Positions 1-10,680 of a stretch of DNA of 64,000 bases are shown one piece after another (position 1 is the first letter of the stretch; the number at the start of each line of letters is the position of its first letter). The translations under genes were made by a program, and so were the position numbers. This DNA comes from Paraphaeosphaeria minitans (lineage: Eukaryota; Ascomycota; Dothideomycetes; Pleosporales; Didymosphaeriaceae), in the NCBI GenBank assembly GCA_015832175.1, contig WJXW01000001.1, positions 62,001 through 126,000 of the forward strand, written 5' to 3'. The notes beneath the pieces are model-generated. The model was not told where the DNA came from and ran no database searches. It saw only the letters and a program-made list of their open reading frames with translations.

Positions 1-1436
1 CCTTTTTCTATAGGAACATCTCCTGCGCGTCCTTTATAGGATTAACTTTAACTTAGCAACCTATATAGGCCTTAGGCGGGCTCTTATTACTATAGTCGCT
101 ACTACTACTACTATTACTATTACTACTATTATTAGTGCTACTGCCCTTACTACTCTTTATATTCTTACTCTCCTTATCTGCTTCTTTAGTAGCAATAATA
201 CGTAGGACATAGTATATAAATATTATAATATACCTAGTATAGCGCGCCTAGCTCTCTAGATTCTATAGTTAGGCTATTAGCTACTAGTAGATCTTATCAG
301 CCTACGCACTCTTTACCTATTATTAGGTCTTACGTAGTAGCGAGGATAGCCTTTAGACGCTCTACTCCACTAGCTACTCTATAGCCTACGTAGCTTTTTA
401 CAGCTTAGGCTTATTCTAGCGTAGTAGCTAGATCGCGTAGGTAAGGTATACACAGTTATAGTTTATAAAGTGCTCTAGCTACTCTATAAACTTCTACTAG
501 CCTATTTTATTTATCTTTATAACTTTTATATTTATTACCTACTCTTACTGCTTCCTCTCCTCCTACGTTTATATATACTCTGCTAGAATGTCTTCCACCT
601 CTTCTTTATATGCCCGAGCGTCTACTCCGCTGTCCGCTATATTAGGGACGTAAACTATAAAGTACCGCTACTATCCTAAAGTAGGGAAGAAAAACTATAT
701 TTTTATCTTCTAGTAGAGCGCATTTAATCCTGTCTTAAACGCTAACCTATAACTATTATAGTGTAGTTATATCTGGCCCTTATTTCGCGTAAGATAGTTA
801 TATACTGGCTACTTATATTAGAAACTATCTAATAGCACTTCTAGAACCTAGATTAGTAGTCTACTAGTGTCTAGTAGCGTAACACTATTTACCCCTTATC
901 TTCTTAAAAGAGCGTAGCTTTTAATAAATTTCCTCTATTTATTAACTAGTATACTATACTTTTAATAGAGATATATATTAAGATTTTCTATACTAGCTTT
1001 GTGCTTACTACAGTAAAGCACGCTATACTTCTTAATAAAATAAATATACTTTTATATATCAGCTTACGCTAAGTTTTCTCCTGCTAGTTACTATTACTGC
1101 TAAAAGTTCTATTAATGTGGTAATATTAGTACTCTATTAGCTAGGCTTAACGCGGAAGCTTAAGCGTCCTAGTAGAACTCTATTATAAATTAGTAGTAAA
1201 AAGTAATAGCTAAACCCTGCGCTACTACTATCCTATTTTATAAATAAGAGATGGTAGATTAGTATAAGAGGTTACGTTAAGATGAATTAGAATAAGAAAG
1301 AAATAGAAATAGCTAGGGAATAGAATTGTTTCTGCCCCTAGTCTAACGCGTTTCTGGTATTAAATCCTACCTAATTTGTTAACTCTACCCCTAACGCTAA
1401 GCCAATCTTAGCGCGTCTGTGACCACCGACGCCTCT
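1..1436. repeat. Unassigned RIP-degraded repeat at left edge
   Basis: AT-rich, TpA-rich and CpA-poor sequence with no intact reading frame. On the minus strand, roughly 850 to 400, a stop-riddled frame still reads like a protein (fragments such as FKTGLNALY and YVPNIADSGVDARAYKEE), so this is probably the relic of a coding transposon. I could not assign a family: none of the Gypsy motifs seen elsewhere in the window (YIDD, zinc knuckle, chromodomain) is present. A CTA/TAC-rich microsatellite-like stretch lies at about 103-140. The region ends where recognisable Gypsy integrase sequence starts, near 1437. Confidence 0.5.
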
Positions 1437-1566
1437 TCCTCTTGGATAGGAAGACATTACTATAGATTTTGTTACAGGAATTCTAAACTCTAAAGATTTA
1501 ATAATAGGAATTAAATATAATAGTATATTAGTAATAGTCTGCTAACTAACTAAGTATGTTAAGCTT

Positions 1567-1977
1567 TGTTACGTACTAAATAACAACGTGGGACTTAGGC
1601 GCTTATAAAGGTGTAATAAAGTGACAATAGGGTTATAAACGTAATAAAGAGACGCTAAGTAACTTAGATTAGGTTACGTAATGTGCTTAGTTGCTTAGCA
1701 GCACTAAGTAGTAGAGTAGGTTACGTAAAGTGCTTAATTACTTAGTGGCACTAAGTAGCGGAGTAGCCTTAGTATATAGCAACGTAAGGATGGGCTCTCT
1801 ATACTTATATTTAATCTGTTTATTAATCTATTATTTAGATTCTAGTAGACTAAATTATTAACTTGTTACACTTTGTAAGATACTATTATATTAATAAGAC
1901 CTTCTACCTTCTATAAGTACTCCTGCCTAAGAACTAACTTTAACCCTTTAGAACTAGCTACCTTCTTAGATTTAACA
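1567..1977 (+). repeat. 5' LTR, family C (411 bp)
   Basis: Starts TGTTACGTACTA and ends TTTAACA. The 5' half is specific to family C; the 3' half, from about AGTATATAG onward, is shared with families A and B. Confidence 0.92.
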
Positions 1978-1979
1978 TC

Positions 1980-3850
1980 TTAAACACCTTTAATATAAGT
2001 ACTTTATAAATTCCTACCTTTTCTACAGCTTTAGGTGCCGCTAAGATTACTCTTATAAAGGATGGCAGTAAGGCGCATAAACCTAATCTTTACTTTAGCG
2101 AATAATCTTAAACTAACGTCTAGATTCTCTAGTTAAACCTCTACTTCTTTAACTTAGATAAACCCCTTAAAGATAAAAAGAAGGTTATCTTCGCAGTAAT
2201 ATATATGTAAAGAGATATAGGATTATAGATCTATCCCTATCTTAAAAAGTACCTAGGAATAGACTATAATAATAATAACAACAATTACGCAAATAAGTAC
2301 GCTAATGTAGTTAATATTATTAAAGATTATAATAACTTTAAGAAATGCCTTAAACAACTCTTTAGGATTACTAATAAGGACTCTATTGTAAAAGTAAAGA
2401 TTTAGACTATAACTTAGAAATAATTAGTAGCTAAGTATATAGCTAAGTTTTGTAAATACGCTATGTAACTTAACTAGGATAATAAATCTCTTTAAGACAT
2501 ATATAAATAAGGACTTAAATAGAAACTATATAAAGAACTCCTGCGTAGTGGTGCACAAATTGCTAATTTTAAAGAACTATATAAAGAAACTATTAGGATT
2601 AATAGAGAGTGGTTTTTATTATAATAGGAGCTCTACTAAAACCCTAGGGCGATAAGCTTTAGACAACTAGTAAAAGTGGTTTATAAGAACCCTATTAGAA
2701 TTGTCTAAAAGTAATAGCTAAGGAACTACTAGAGATACGAACTAATAGAAGATGTCTAGTTTAACTACTTAGGCAAAGGAAAAGGAGGAAGGATAGGCCC
2801 TAAGCAGCCTAATAAACGCGTCTCTAATAGAAGTTAATAACTAATAACTAAGACCTATAAATGCTTTATATGTGGTAAACTAGGCTATATAGCCAGGAAC
2901 TATAGATTAAAGAACAAAGTCTATTAAACTAAGTTAAATATACTAACTATTAAGGACTAAGAACCTAATAAGGAATAGGAAGTTATTATAACGCTATTTA
3001 GTTACTAACGCGTTACACTAGAGTAAAGTAAGTAATTAGATTTACTTAACTTATAACTATACAAAGATTTAGAAGATAACTCTAATATATACTACAACGT
3101 AGAAGATATAGAAGAGATACTAAGATCTCTTACTTCTTACCTATAAAGTAGGCAGGAAGAAGATAACCCTATGTCACCTAAGTATAAACTAAATGTTTAG
3201 GACTACATAGAACCCTACTAGGCACTAAAAGAAATGCAACCCTATAAAAATAAGAAGTTAGACTACGTACTAAAGTACTACCTAAACTACTGAAATTCTA
3301 TATACTAATTCTATATATAGACGTATTACAAAGAACTAATATGCACATAATATAAGGTAGAGAAAGAGGAGAATAAAAAATAACCTAAAAGGAAACTGCG
3401 CTGTAGATAGATATAGACAGACTACCCTATCGCAGCTTATAATAAACACCTCTAGAATAAATAATAAGTAAAATACTTTCCTTACCTCACGCTAAAGGGC
3501 AACAAATGCTATAATATACTTATTAATAGAGACTATATATAACTGTACTAGTACACGTGTCTAAACTAAGACTACAAATACTACTATATAGCTAAATATT
3601 TAGACAGCTTTGTAAACTGCCCTATATAAGAAGTAATAATAGAACTACTAATTTAACTAGTACATAGGAACAGTGAAGACTACAGGAGGAAAAATAGAAG
3701 AACATCTTTATAGGAAGAAGAAGAAGATAATCTACATAAGCTACGTACTTAAGAATAATAATAGAAGCGGATGCTTAGTAACGTATACTAGGTACTAGAA
3801 CTTAACTATAACCTATATAAATAAATGTCTTTTTTAGGCCTAAACTTAGA
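1980..3850 (+). pseudogene. gag remnant of family C element
   Basis: Degenerate capsid-like frame starting just after the LTR. The only diagnostic motif is a CX2CX4HX4C zinc knuckle at 2862-2903, readable as CFICGKLG..A with the histidine and terminal cysteine codons changed to Tyr, as expected of RIP on CpA (either strand). A highly charged linker follows. Many TAG/TAA codons interrupt the frame. Confidence 0.8.
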
Positions 3851-6800
3851 TAAGAAAACGCCTTTATTAAATTAAATGCTATAGTAAGTATAGTATTAGT
3901 TAAGCTACTAGTATAGCTTAAAGGAATATAGGCTTAAGCTCTTATAGACTTAGGAGTAGGAAGGAACTTTATATTTTATTAGATAATAAGATAAGTAGGA
4001 CTTATAATGTTAGAGAAAGAAGTACCCTATATTATTTATATTATAAATAGATCCCTAATGCCTAAGATACCTTAAATATACTAGGAGGTTACTACTATAA
4101 TAACAGTCTAAGGATATAGAGAGGAACCTACCTTAGATGTCTTACTAGGATTTAAGTATGAGTTAGTCTTAGGATTACCTTTGTTAATAATACATAACTT
4201 ACAAATTAACCAGGGTACAAAGAAAATATCGTTTAAACGCTGTAATTATATATTATAAGTAAAGCCTACGTATTAACTAAAGATAATAGTAGATAAGGGA
4301 GTTATTAACAATATAATACTGCGATAGATAGTTAAAAAACGGAAATACACTTTAGTAGACGCTGGTAGGAACTACTAGGTTAAGAAGTATAAGAAGGAGG
4401 ACAATAGCACACCTTTTACCTTACTAAGAGAGTATAGGAAATAGACATATATGTTTACAGAAAAAGAAGGAAAAGTAAACCTACCTAAATATTAACCCTA
4501 GGATCTTACGATAGACCTAGAAGAAGGGAAGACGCCACCCTTTAGACTACTATATAGTAAGATAGGAGAAGAACTCTTTAAAGAACGTGATTTTATTAAG
4601 ATAAACCTTAAGAAAGGATATATATAACTATTAAAGTTACTAGTAGTAAGCCCTTTTATATTTATTAAGAAAAAGGATGGATTAGATAGACTATGTGTTA
4701 ACTACTAATAACTTAATAATATAACAATAAAGAACTAATATCTACTACTAAATATTATATAGTTACGAGATCGACTATCTTAAGCTAAGATATTTATAAT
4801 AATAGATCTAAGAGACGGTTACCACCTTATACGAATTAAGAAAGGTGAAGAATAGAAAATAGTGTTTTAATTACGCTATAGACTATTTAAGTATAAGGTT
4901 ATGCTATTTAGACTTACAAATGCACCAGCAGCTTTTATAGTACTTATTAATAATGTACTCTGTAGATATCTAGATATATTTGTTATCGCGTATATAGACG
5001 ATATCCTTGTCTTTTCTAAAAACGAATTAGACCATACTAAGTATGTATAGATAGTACTAGAAGCACTAGACAAAGCATGCCTTTGTATTAAACTTAAGAA
5101 ATACAAGTTTAACGTTAAATAACTTAAATTCCTAGGACATATTATTACTACAGAAAGAATTAAGATAGCACTAAGTAAAGTTAAATATATTAAGAACTAG
5201 CTAATACTAAAGACAGCCAAGAATATCTAAGAATTCTTAGGATTCTATAGATTTAACTAATAATTTATCTAAGATTACGTAAAGGTCACAATACCTTTAA
5301 TAAATCTTATAAAGAAGGACGTACCCTTTAAATAGATAGATAAGTGTAGAATATTATTCCAACTTCTTAAGATAGTATATATTATAGAACCTATCCTTAT
5401 TTATTTTAGAAGCGATAAACTACTACGCTTTAAAATAGACGCTAGCGATCTTACGCTAGGCGCCTACGCTAAATAAGAATGTAATAGTAAATAGCACCTA
5501 ATTGCCTATTACTTATGTAAATTTAATAACGCTAAAACATAATACGATGTATATAATAAAGAACTCTACGCTATTATTAAAGCCTTAAAGCACTAGAGGA
5601 TCTACGCGCTTAGTTACTTAACGCTAGAAATCTATACAGATTATAAGAACCTTCTAAGGTTCACGATAATAAAAGAACTTACGCTATAATAACAAAAATA
5701 GTTATAAACTATAGGGCAGTATAAGTTTAAAATTATCTATATAGCTGGGAAAGAAAATGGCAGAGTAGACGCTTTTAGCTAACAAAGTAATCTAGTAGAA
5801 GAAAAGGTAAAAACCTTCTCCGCAATCCTTCGCAAAGCTAAAAATAGATCTCTAGAGCTAATAGTAGAACTAAATTAACTTTTAGTAATTAACTAAGAAG
5901 TTCTAGAATATCTATAGACTAAGATTATCTAACAATACCACGATAACCCTATGTACGGACACCTAGGCATCACAAAAATAATAGAACTTATCTAGAGGAA
6001 TTACACCTTTAAAGGAATTAAGGAAGCTATAACAACTTATATCTATAAATGTACAGAATGCTAGAGAAATAAACATAGTATATATTTTAAATATAGAGAG
6101 ATGCAAGCAATTAGAATACTAATAGCACTATAGAAAGACATTGCTATAGATTTTATTATAGGAATTCTAAACTCTAAGGATCTAATAATAGGAATTAAAT
6201 ACAACAGTATACTAGTAATAGTCTACTAACTAACTAAGTATATTAAGCTCATTCCATGTCTTAAAAGAATAATAGCAAAGGAACTCGCTTTTCTTATTCT
6301 AAACTAACTAGTTAGATACCACAGAATTCTAAAAATAATTATTAGCGATAGAGACAAGCTCTTTACATTAAATTATTAGATAACACTTATAGCACTACTT
6401 AGAACAAAACAAAAGCTATTAACAGCTTACTATCTATAAATAGATAGACAGACAGAACGTATAAACCAAACTATAGAAACGTACCTACGCATCTACTGTA
6501 ACAGTTAGAAGAATAACTAGGTTTTATTACTACCTATAGCACAGTTAGCCTATAATAACAAAGTATTAGTAGTATTAGGATATATACTGTTCTATGTAAA
6601 CTATAAAAGACACCTATATCTCTTTAATTAACAATTTCCTATAATAATTAAAGCAAAAGAAGCCATAGATATAGTAGAAAACATAAAGAAAATATACTAA
6701 TAACTCTGAGAGAATCTTAAGAAAGCTTAGCAGCAATTAATTTCATACTAAAACTAAAAACAAAAAATGGCACCTTAGCTAAAGAAGGGGGATAAAGTAT

Positions 6801-7160
6801 ATTTACTTATAAAGAACTTTTAAACTTAGAAGAAAAAACACAAGAAACTAGATTATATTAAAGTTAGACTATTTTACATTTCCAAGTAAATATTACTAGT
6901 GAACTATAAGTTGGAACTACCGCCAGATATAAAGATACACCTAGTATTCCACGTATTACTACTAGAACCAGCAGACCCTAATACACTAGTTAAAACCACC
7001 TTCTACCACTAGACTAAGAAAGAAAACAAATTTAAGGTTAAAAGAATTCTAGAATATAATTAGCATAATAACGCGTACTTTATTAAGTGGAAAAGTTACC
7101 CACATAGCAAAAACACTTAGGAACTAAAGAACTACCTAGGAAACTATTAATAAAAGATTA
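3850..7160 (+). pseudogene. pol remnant (PR-RT-RNaseH-IN-chromodomain), family C
   Basis: Degenerate polyprotein frame. Visible in order: a protease-like ALIDLG stretch near 3930; reverse transcriptase with GYHLIRI (about 4817-4840), LTNAPAAF (about 4912-4935) and YIDDILVFS (4991-5017); RNase H around 5450-5780; integrase zinc-binding region with MYGHLGI near 5950 and C..C near 6055; and a chromodomain with FKVKRILEYN near 7030. In-frame TAG/TAA codons make it non-functional. The antisense strand of the RT region happens to stay open but has no independent coding character. Confidence 0.88.
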
Positions 7161-7289
7161 AAGAATTCTATTAATAGACTTACCTAAGACGGTAATACTA
7201 AGGAATTATCCTAGAACTCTAAAGGCAGGTTGTCTATTATAGACTATATAGACGTGCTAAGTTTAGCCAGACTAGTAGGCTAAGTAGAA

Positions 7290-7640
7290 TAGGCTAGGTC
7301 CTCCTCTAACTCTAACTCTATTAGCGTAGCACTCTCTACTACAATAACCTTACTAGCACGCTTTTTATTCTGCGCTAATTATTTTAATAACTAATCCTCT
7401 TTTACGCGTACTATACGTAGGGCTTTAAATACTACGTCCTATTCTTTTTGCACCTCTAATATTTACGCCTCTAATTTTTTCTTCTTAGTAATTAACTATA
7501 AGAACTTGTTTCTAGTAACGCCTACATTATACTTTAAGTCTTATTTCTAACACTTACTACACTTCCCTAAGCTAATATAGACTTTATAAATGCAGGAATG
7601 CGACTTATAGAAGGAGCACTTTAACACTATAATTACTCTG
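7290..7640 (-). pseudogene. Antisense CxxC plus coiled-coil ORF relic in the 3' region of family C
   Basis: Between chromodomain and 3' LTR, the strand opposite to gag-pol carries a protein-like frame: a cysteine-rich start (GKCSKC, CxxC), then a Lys/Glu/Leu-rich heptad-like stretch (NKFL..LITKKKKLEA) predicting a coiled coil, then a basic tail. Stops in it are of the RIP type. Equivalent frames with the same CxxC-then-coil layout occur at the same place in families A and B. The function is unknown to me; position and layout suggest an accessory protein transcribed toward pol. Confidence 0.5.
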
Positions 7641-7739
7641 TAGTTTTTAATAGTAGAGATAAGGCTGTAATAACGCTTTATAAAATTATAGTTAGTAGGC
7701 ATAATTCTTTAGGACGAAGAATAGGAAGGGAGGAGATAA

Positions 7740-8150
7740 TATTACATACTAGATAATAACGTGGGACTTAGGCGCTTATAAAGGTGTAATAAAGTAATAA
7801 TAGGGTTATAAATATAATAAAGAGACGCTAAGTAACTTAGATTAGATTACGTAATATGCTTAGTTACTTAGTAGCACTAAGTAGTAGAGTAGGTTACGTA
7901 AAGTGCTTAGTTACTTAGTGGCACTAAGCAGCGGAGCAGCCTTAGTATATAGGAACGCAAGAATAGGCTCTCTATACTTATGTTTAATCTGTTTATTAAT
8001 CTATTGTTTAGATTCTAGTAGACTAAATTATTAACTTGTTACACTTTGTAAGATACTATTATATTAACAAGACCTTCTACCTTTTGTAAGTACTCCTGCC
8101 TAAGAACCAACCTTAACCCTTTAGGACTAGCTACCCTCTTGGATTTAATA
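7740..8150 (+). repeat. 3' LTR, family C (411 bp)
   Basis: Same length and layout as the LTR at 1567-1977; starts TATTACATACTAG (first G mutated to A) and ends TTTAATA. Followed by the duplicated target AGCTT. Confidence 0.92.
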
Positions 8151-9219
8151 AGCTTATTCTATATTTTAAAAGAATAATAGTAAAGGAACTCGCTTTTCTT
8201 ATTCTAGACTAACTAATTAGATACCACGGAATCCTAAAAATAATTATTAGTAATAGAGATAAGCTCTTTACGTTAAATTATTAGACAACGCTTATAGCAC
8301 TGCTTAGAATAAAATAAAAGCTATTAACGGCTTACTATCTATAAACAGACAGATATATAGAATGTACGAACTAAACTATAGAAACGTACCTACGCATCTA
8401 CTGCAATAGTTAAAAGAATAACTAGGTTTTATTACTACCTATAGCATAGTTAGCCTATAATAATAAAGTATTAGTAGTATTAGGACATACACTATTCTAT
8501 GTAAACTATAGAAGACACCTATATCTCTTTAATTAATAATTTCCTACGATAATTAAAGCAAAAGAAGCTATAGATATAGCAGAAAATATAAAGAAAATAC
8601 ACTAATAACTTTAAGAAAATCTTAAGAAAGCTTAGCAGTAATTAATTTTATATTAAAATAGAAAATAAAAAATAAAAAATAGCACCTTAGCTAAAGAAGG
8701 GGGATAAAGTATATCTGCTTACAAAGAACCTTTAGACTTAGAAGAAAAAACACAAGAAACTAGATTATATTAAGGCTAAACTATTTTACATTTCTAAGTA
8801 AATATCACTAGTAAACTATAAGTTAGAACTACCGCCAGATGTAAAGATACACCTAGTATTTCATGTATTACTACTGGAACTAGCAGACCCTAATATACTA
8901 GTTAAAACCACCTTCTACTACTAGACTAAAGAAGAAAATAAATTTAAGGTTAAAAGAATTCTAGAATACAATTAGTATAATAATATATACCTTATTAAAT
9001 AGAAAAGATACCTACACAGCGAAAATACTTAGGAACTAGGGAACTACTTAGGAAACTATCAATAAAAGATTAAAGAATTTTATTAATAGACTTACCTAAG
9101 ATAGTAATGCTAAAGAATTATCCTAGAACTTAGGAGGTAGGTTGTCTATTACTAACTATATAGACGTGCTAAGTTTAGCTAGACTAGTAGGCTAAGTAGA
9201 ATAAGCTAGATCCTCGTCT

Positions 9220-9560
9220 AACTCTAGCTCTACTAGAGCAGCACTTTCTACTGTAATAACCTTACTAGCACGCTTCTTATTCTGCGCTAACTATTTTACT
9301 AATTAATCCTCTTTCGCGCGCGCTACACGTAAGGCCTTAAATACTATATTTTATTCTTTTTACGCCTCTAATATTTACGCCTCTAACTTCTTCTTCTTAG
9401 TAATTAACTATAAAAACTTGTTTCTAGTAATAGCTATATTACACTTTAAGTCTTATTTTTAATACTTACTACACTTCCCTAAGCTAACGTAGACTTTGTA
9501 AATATAAAAGTGTAACTTATAGAAGGAGCACTTTAACACTATAACTACTCTATAGTTTTT
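9220..9560 (-). pseudogene. Antisense CxxC plus coiled-coil ORF relic, host family C copy
   Basis: Second family C copy of the antisense frame described at 7290-7640, in the same position between chromodomain and LTR. It differs from the first copy mainly by C/T and G/A transitions. Confidence 0.45.
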
Positions 9561-9651
9561 AATAGTGAAAATAAGGTTGTAACAACGCTTTATAGAATTA
9601 CGGTTAGTAGGCTTAATTCTTTAGGACGAAGAATAGAAAGGGAGGGGATAA

Positions 9652-10061
9652 TATTACGTACTAGATAATAATATAGGACTTAGGCGCTTATAAGGGTGTA
9701 ATAGAACAGTAATAGGGTTATAAATGTAATAAAGAGACGCTTAGTAACTTAGATTAAGTTACGTAATATGCTTAGTCGCTTAGTGGCACTAAGTAGTAGA
9801 TTAGGTTACGTAATGTACTTAGTTACTTAGTAACACTAAGTATTAGAGTAGCCCTATTATATAGGAACATAAGGATGGACCTCTATACTTGTGTTTAATC
9901 TATTTATTAATTTATTATTTGGATTCTAGTAGACTAAATTGTTAACTTATTATACTTTGCAAGATACTATTATATTAATAAGACCTTCCACCTTCTGTAA
10001 ATACTTCTGCCTAAGGACTAACCTTAACCCTTTAGGACTAGCTACCCTCTTGGATTTAACA
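9652..10061 (+). repeat. 3' LTR of host family C element
   Basis: Starts TATTACGTACTAG and ends GATTTAACA. It is 410 bp, one base shorter than the other family C LTRs. It abuts a family B LTR fragment after CTTAC. Confidence 0.88.
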
Positions 10062-10099
10062 CTTACGCCCTACTACTTATACGTAGCTAGATCCTAACA
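10062..10099 (-). repeat. Truncated 3' LTR, family B (38 bp)
   Basis: Matches the last 38 bp of complete minus-oriented family B LTRs (compare 35783-35820), ending GATCCTAACA. The missing part lies beyond the family C insertion. Confidence 0.75.
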
Positions 10100-10269
10100 T
10101 TATTCTTCCCCTCTAAGCTTAATGTCCTTATAAGTTAACTACTTATAAAGTTATTATCTTGTTCTATTTAATATCGCCACAGTTAAGCTAATTATCTTAA
10201 GAAAGACTATATTTTTATAATAGTTACCTATTTATACTACGCTAAGAAGAAATATACTTATTATTTTTC

Positions 10270-10680
10270 TTCTTTACACTCTTAGTGTACTAACTGCGTT
10301 AGGTAGGGAAACTAAAAGTGCGAGCCTAAGGAGATCCCTTTACTAGATTATTTAAAAATAGATGCTAAAATAGAGAGGTTAGAGAAGTTAGAGGCTAAAG
10401 AGGAGGTAAAGCTTTATATTAAAGAAGAGCTAGCTAAAGTAGCTCTCCTTCGCGCTTATTAGGCGTAAGAGAAGATAGCGCGTTTACGTAATTAGTAAAA
10501 AAAATTATATTAAAAGGAATAAAAATTATTTAATTATAGCATAAGTACTATAGATAGGTTAAAAGCGCTTAAGGCGCAGAAAGAGTTAGCGTAGGCTACT
10601 ACGTTAATAAATTCTAACACGCTATTAGGCGCTAAGGTAATTAACTAGTCTATTTTATAGGCTAGCCCTTATACTAGTAG
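10270..10680 (+). pseudogene. CxxC plus coiled-coil ORF relic, antisense to family B pol
   Basis: Plus-strand frame within a minus-strand element. It begins with a cysteine cluster of CTNC-x7-C form near 10285-10320 and continues into a strongly charged stretch (KIDAKIERLEKLEAKEE near 10365-10410) with coiled-coil character. A few TAG/TAA stops replace probable Gln codons. Same architecture as the frames at 7290-7640 (family C) and 23040-23510 (family A). Confidence 0.5.

Larger units (their letters stand above)
1567..8150 (+). mobile_element. Full-length family C Gypsy/chromovirus LTR retrotransposon, RIP-inactivated
   Basis: A structurally complete element of 6,584 bp: 411-bp LTRs at 1567-1977 and 7740-8150, flanked by the 5-bp duplication AGCTT (1562-1566, 8151-8155). 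Order on the plus strand: gag with CCHC zinc knuckle (2862-2903, His and last Cys codons mutated to Tyr), aspartic protease around 3930-3990, reverse transcriptase with YIDD at 4991-5002, RNase H about 5400-5780, integrase with a zinc-binding head about 5935-6070, and a chromodomain about 7030-7150. PR-RT-RH-IN-chromodomain order is diagnostic of chromoviral Gypsy elements. In-frame TAG/TAA codons throughout, of the kind CpA-to-TpA mutation makes, show that it is dead. Confidence 0.93.
1437..10061 (+). mobile_element. 5'-truncated family C Gypsy element, interrupted by a second copy
   Basis: Host copy of a RIP-degraded Gypsy/chromovirus element. Its integrase core begins abruptly near 1437, is interrupted at 1566 by the family C element at 1567-8150, and resumes after the duplicated target AGCTT at 8151-8155. 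It then reads through the rest of integrase, the chromodomain (about 8940-9060) and an antisense ORF region to its 3' LTR (9652-10061). The 5' half is missing, either deleted or outside the window. The 3' LTR is followed by CTTAC, a likely target-site duplication whose partner is not in the window, and by the tail of a family B LTR, so this copy probably inserted into that LTR. Confidence 0.8.

Noticed and set aside
4876..5106. Open frame on the minus strand, with similar ones at 43625-43855 and 47422-47604 (minus) and 25663-25860 (plus)
   Set aside because: All four lie exactly antisense to the reverse transcriptase YIDD region of a Gypsy element. They stay open because RIP puts stops preferentially in the sense frame; their similarity reflects RT homology, not a gene family.
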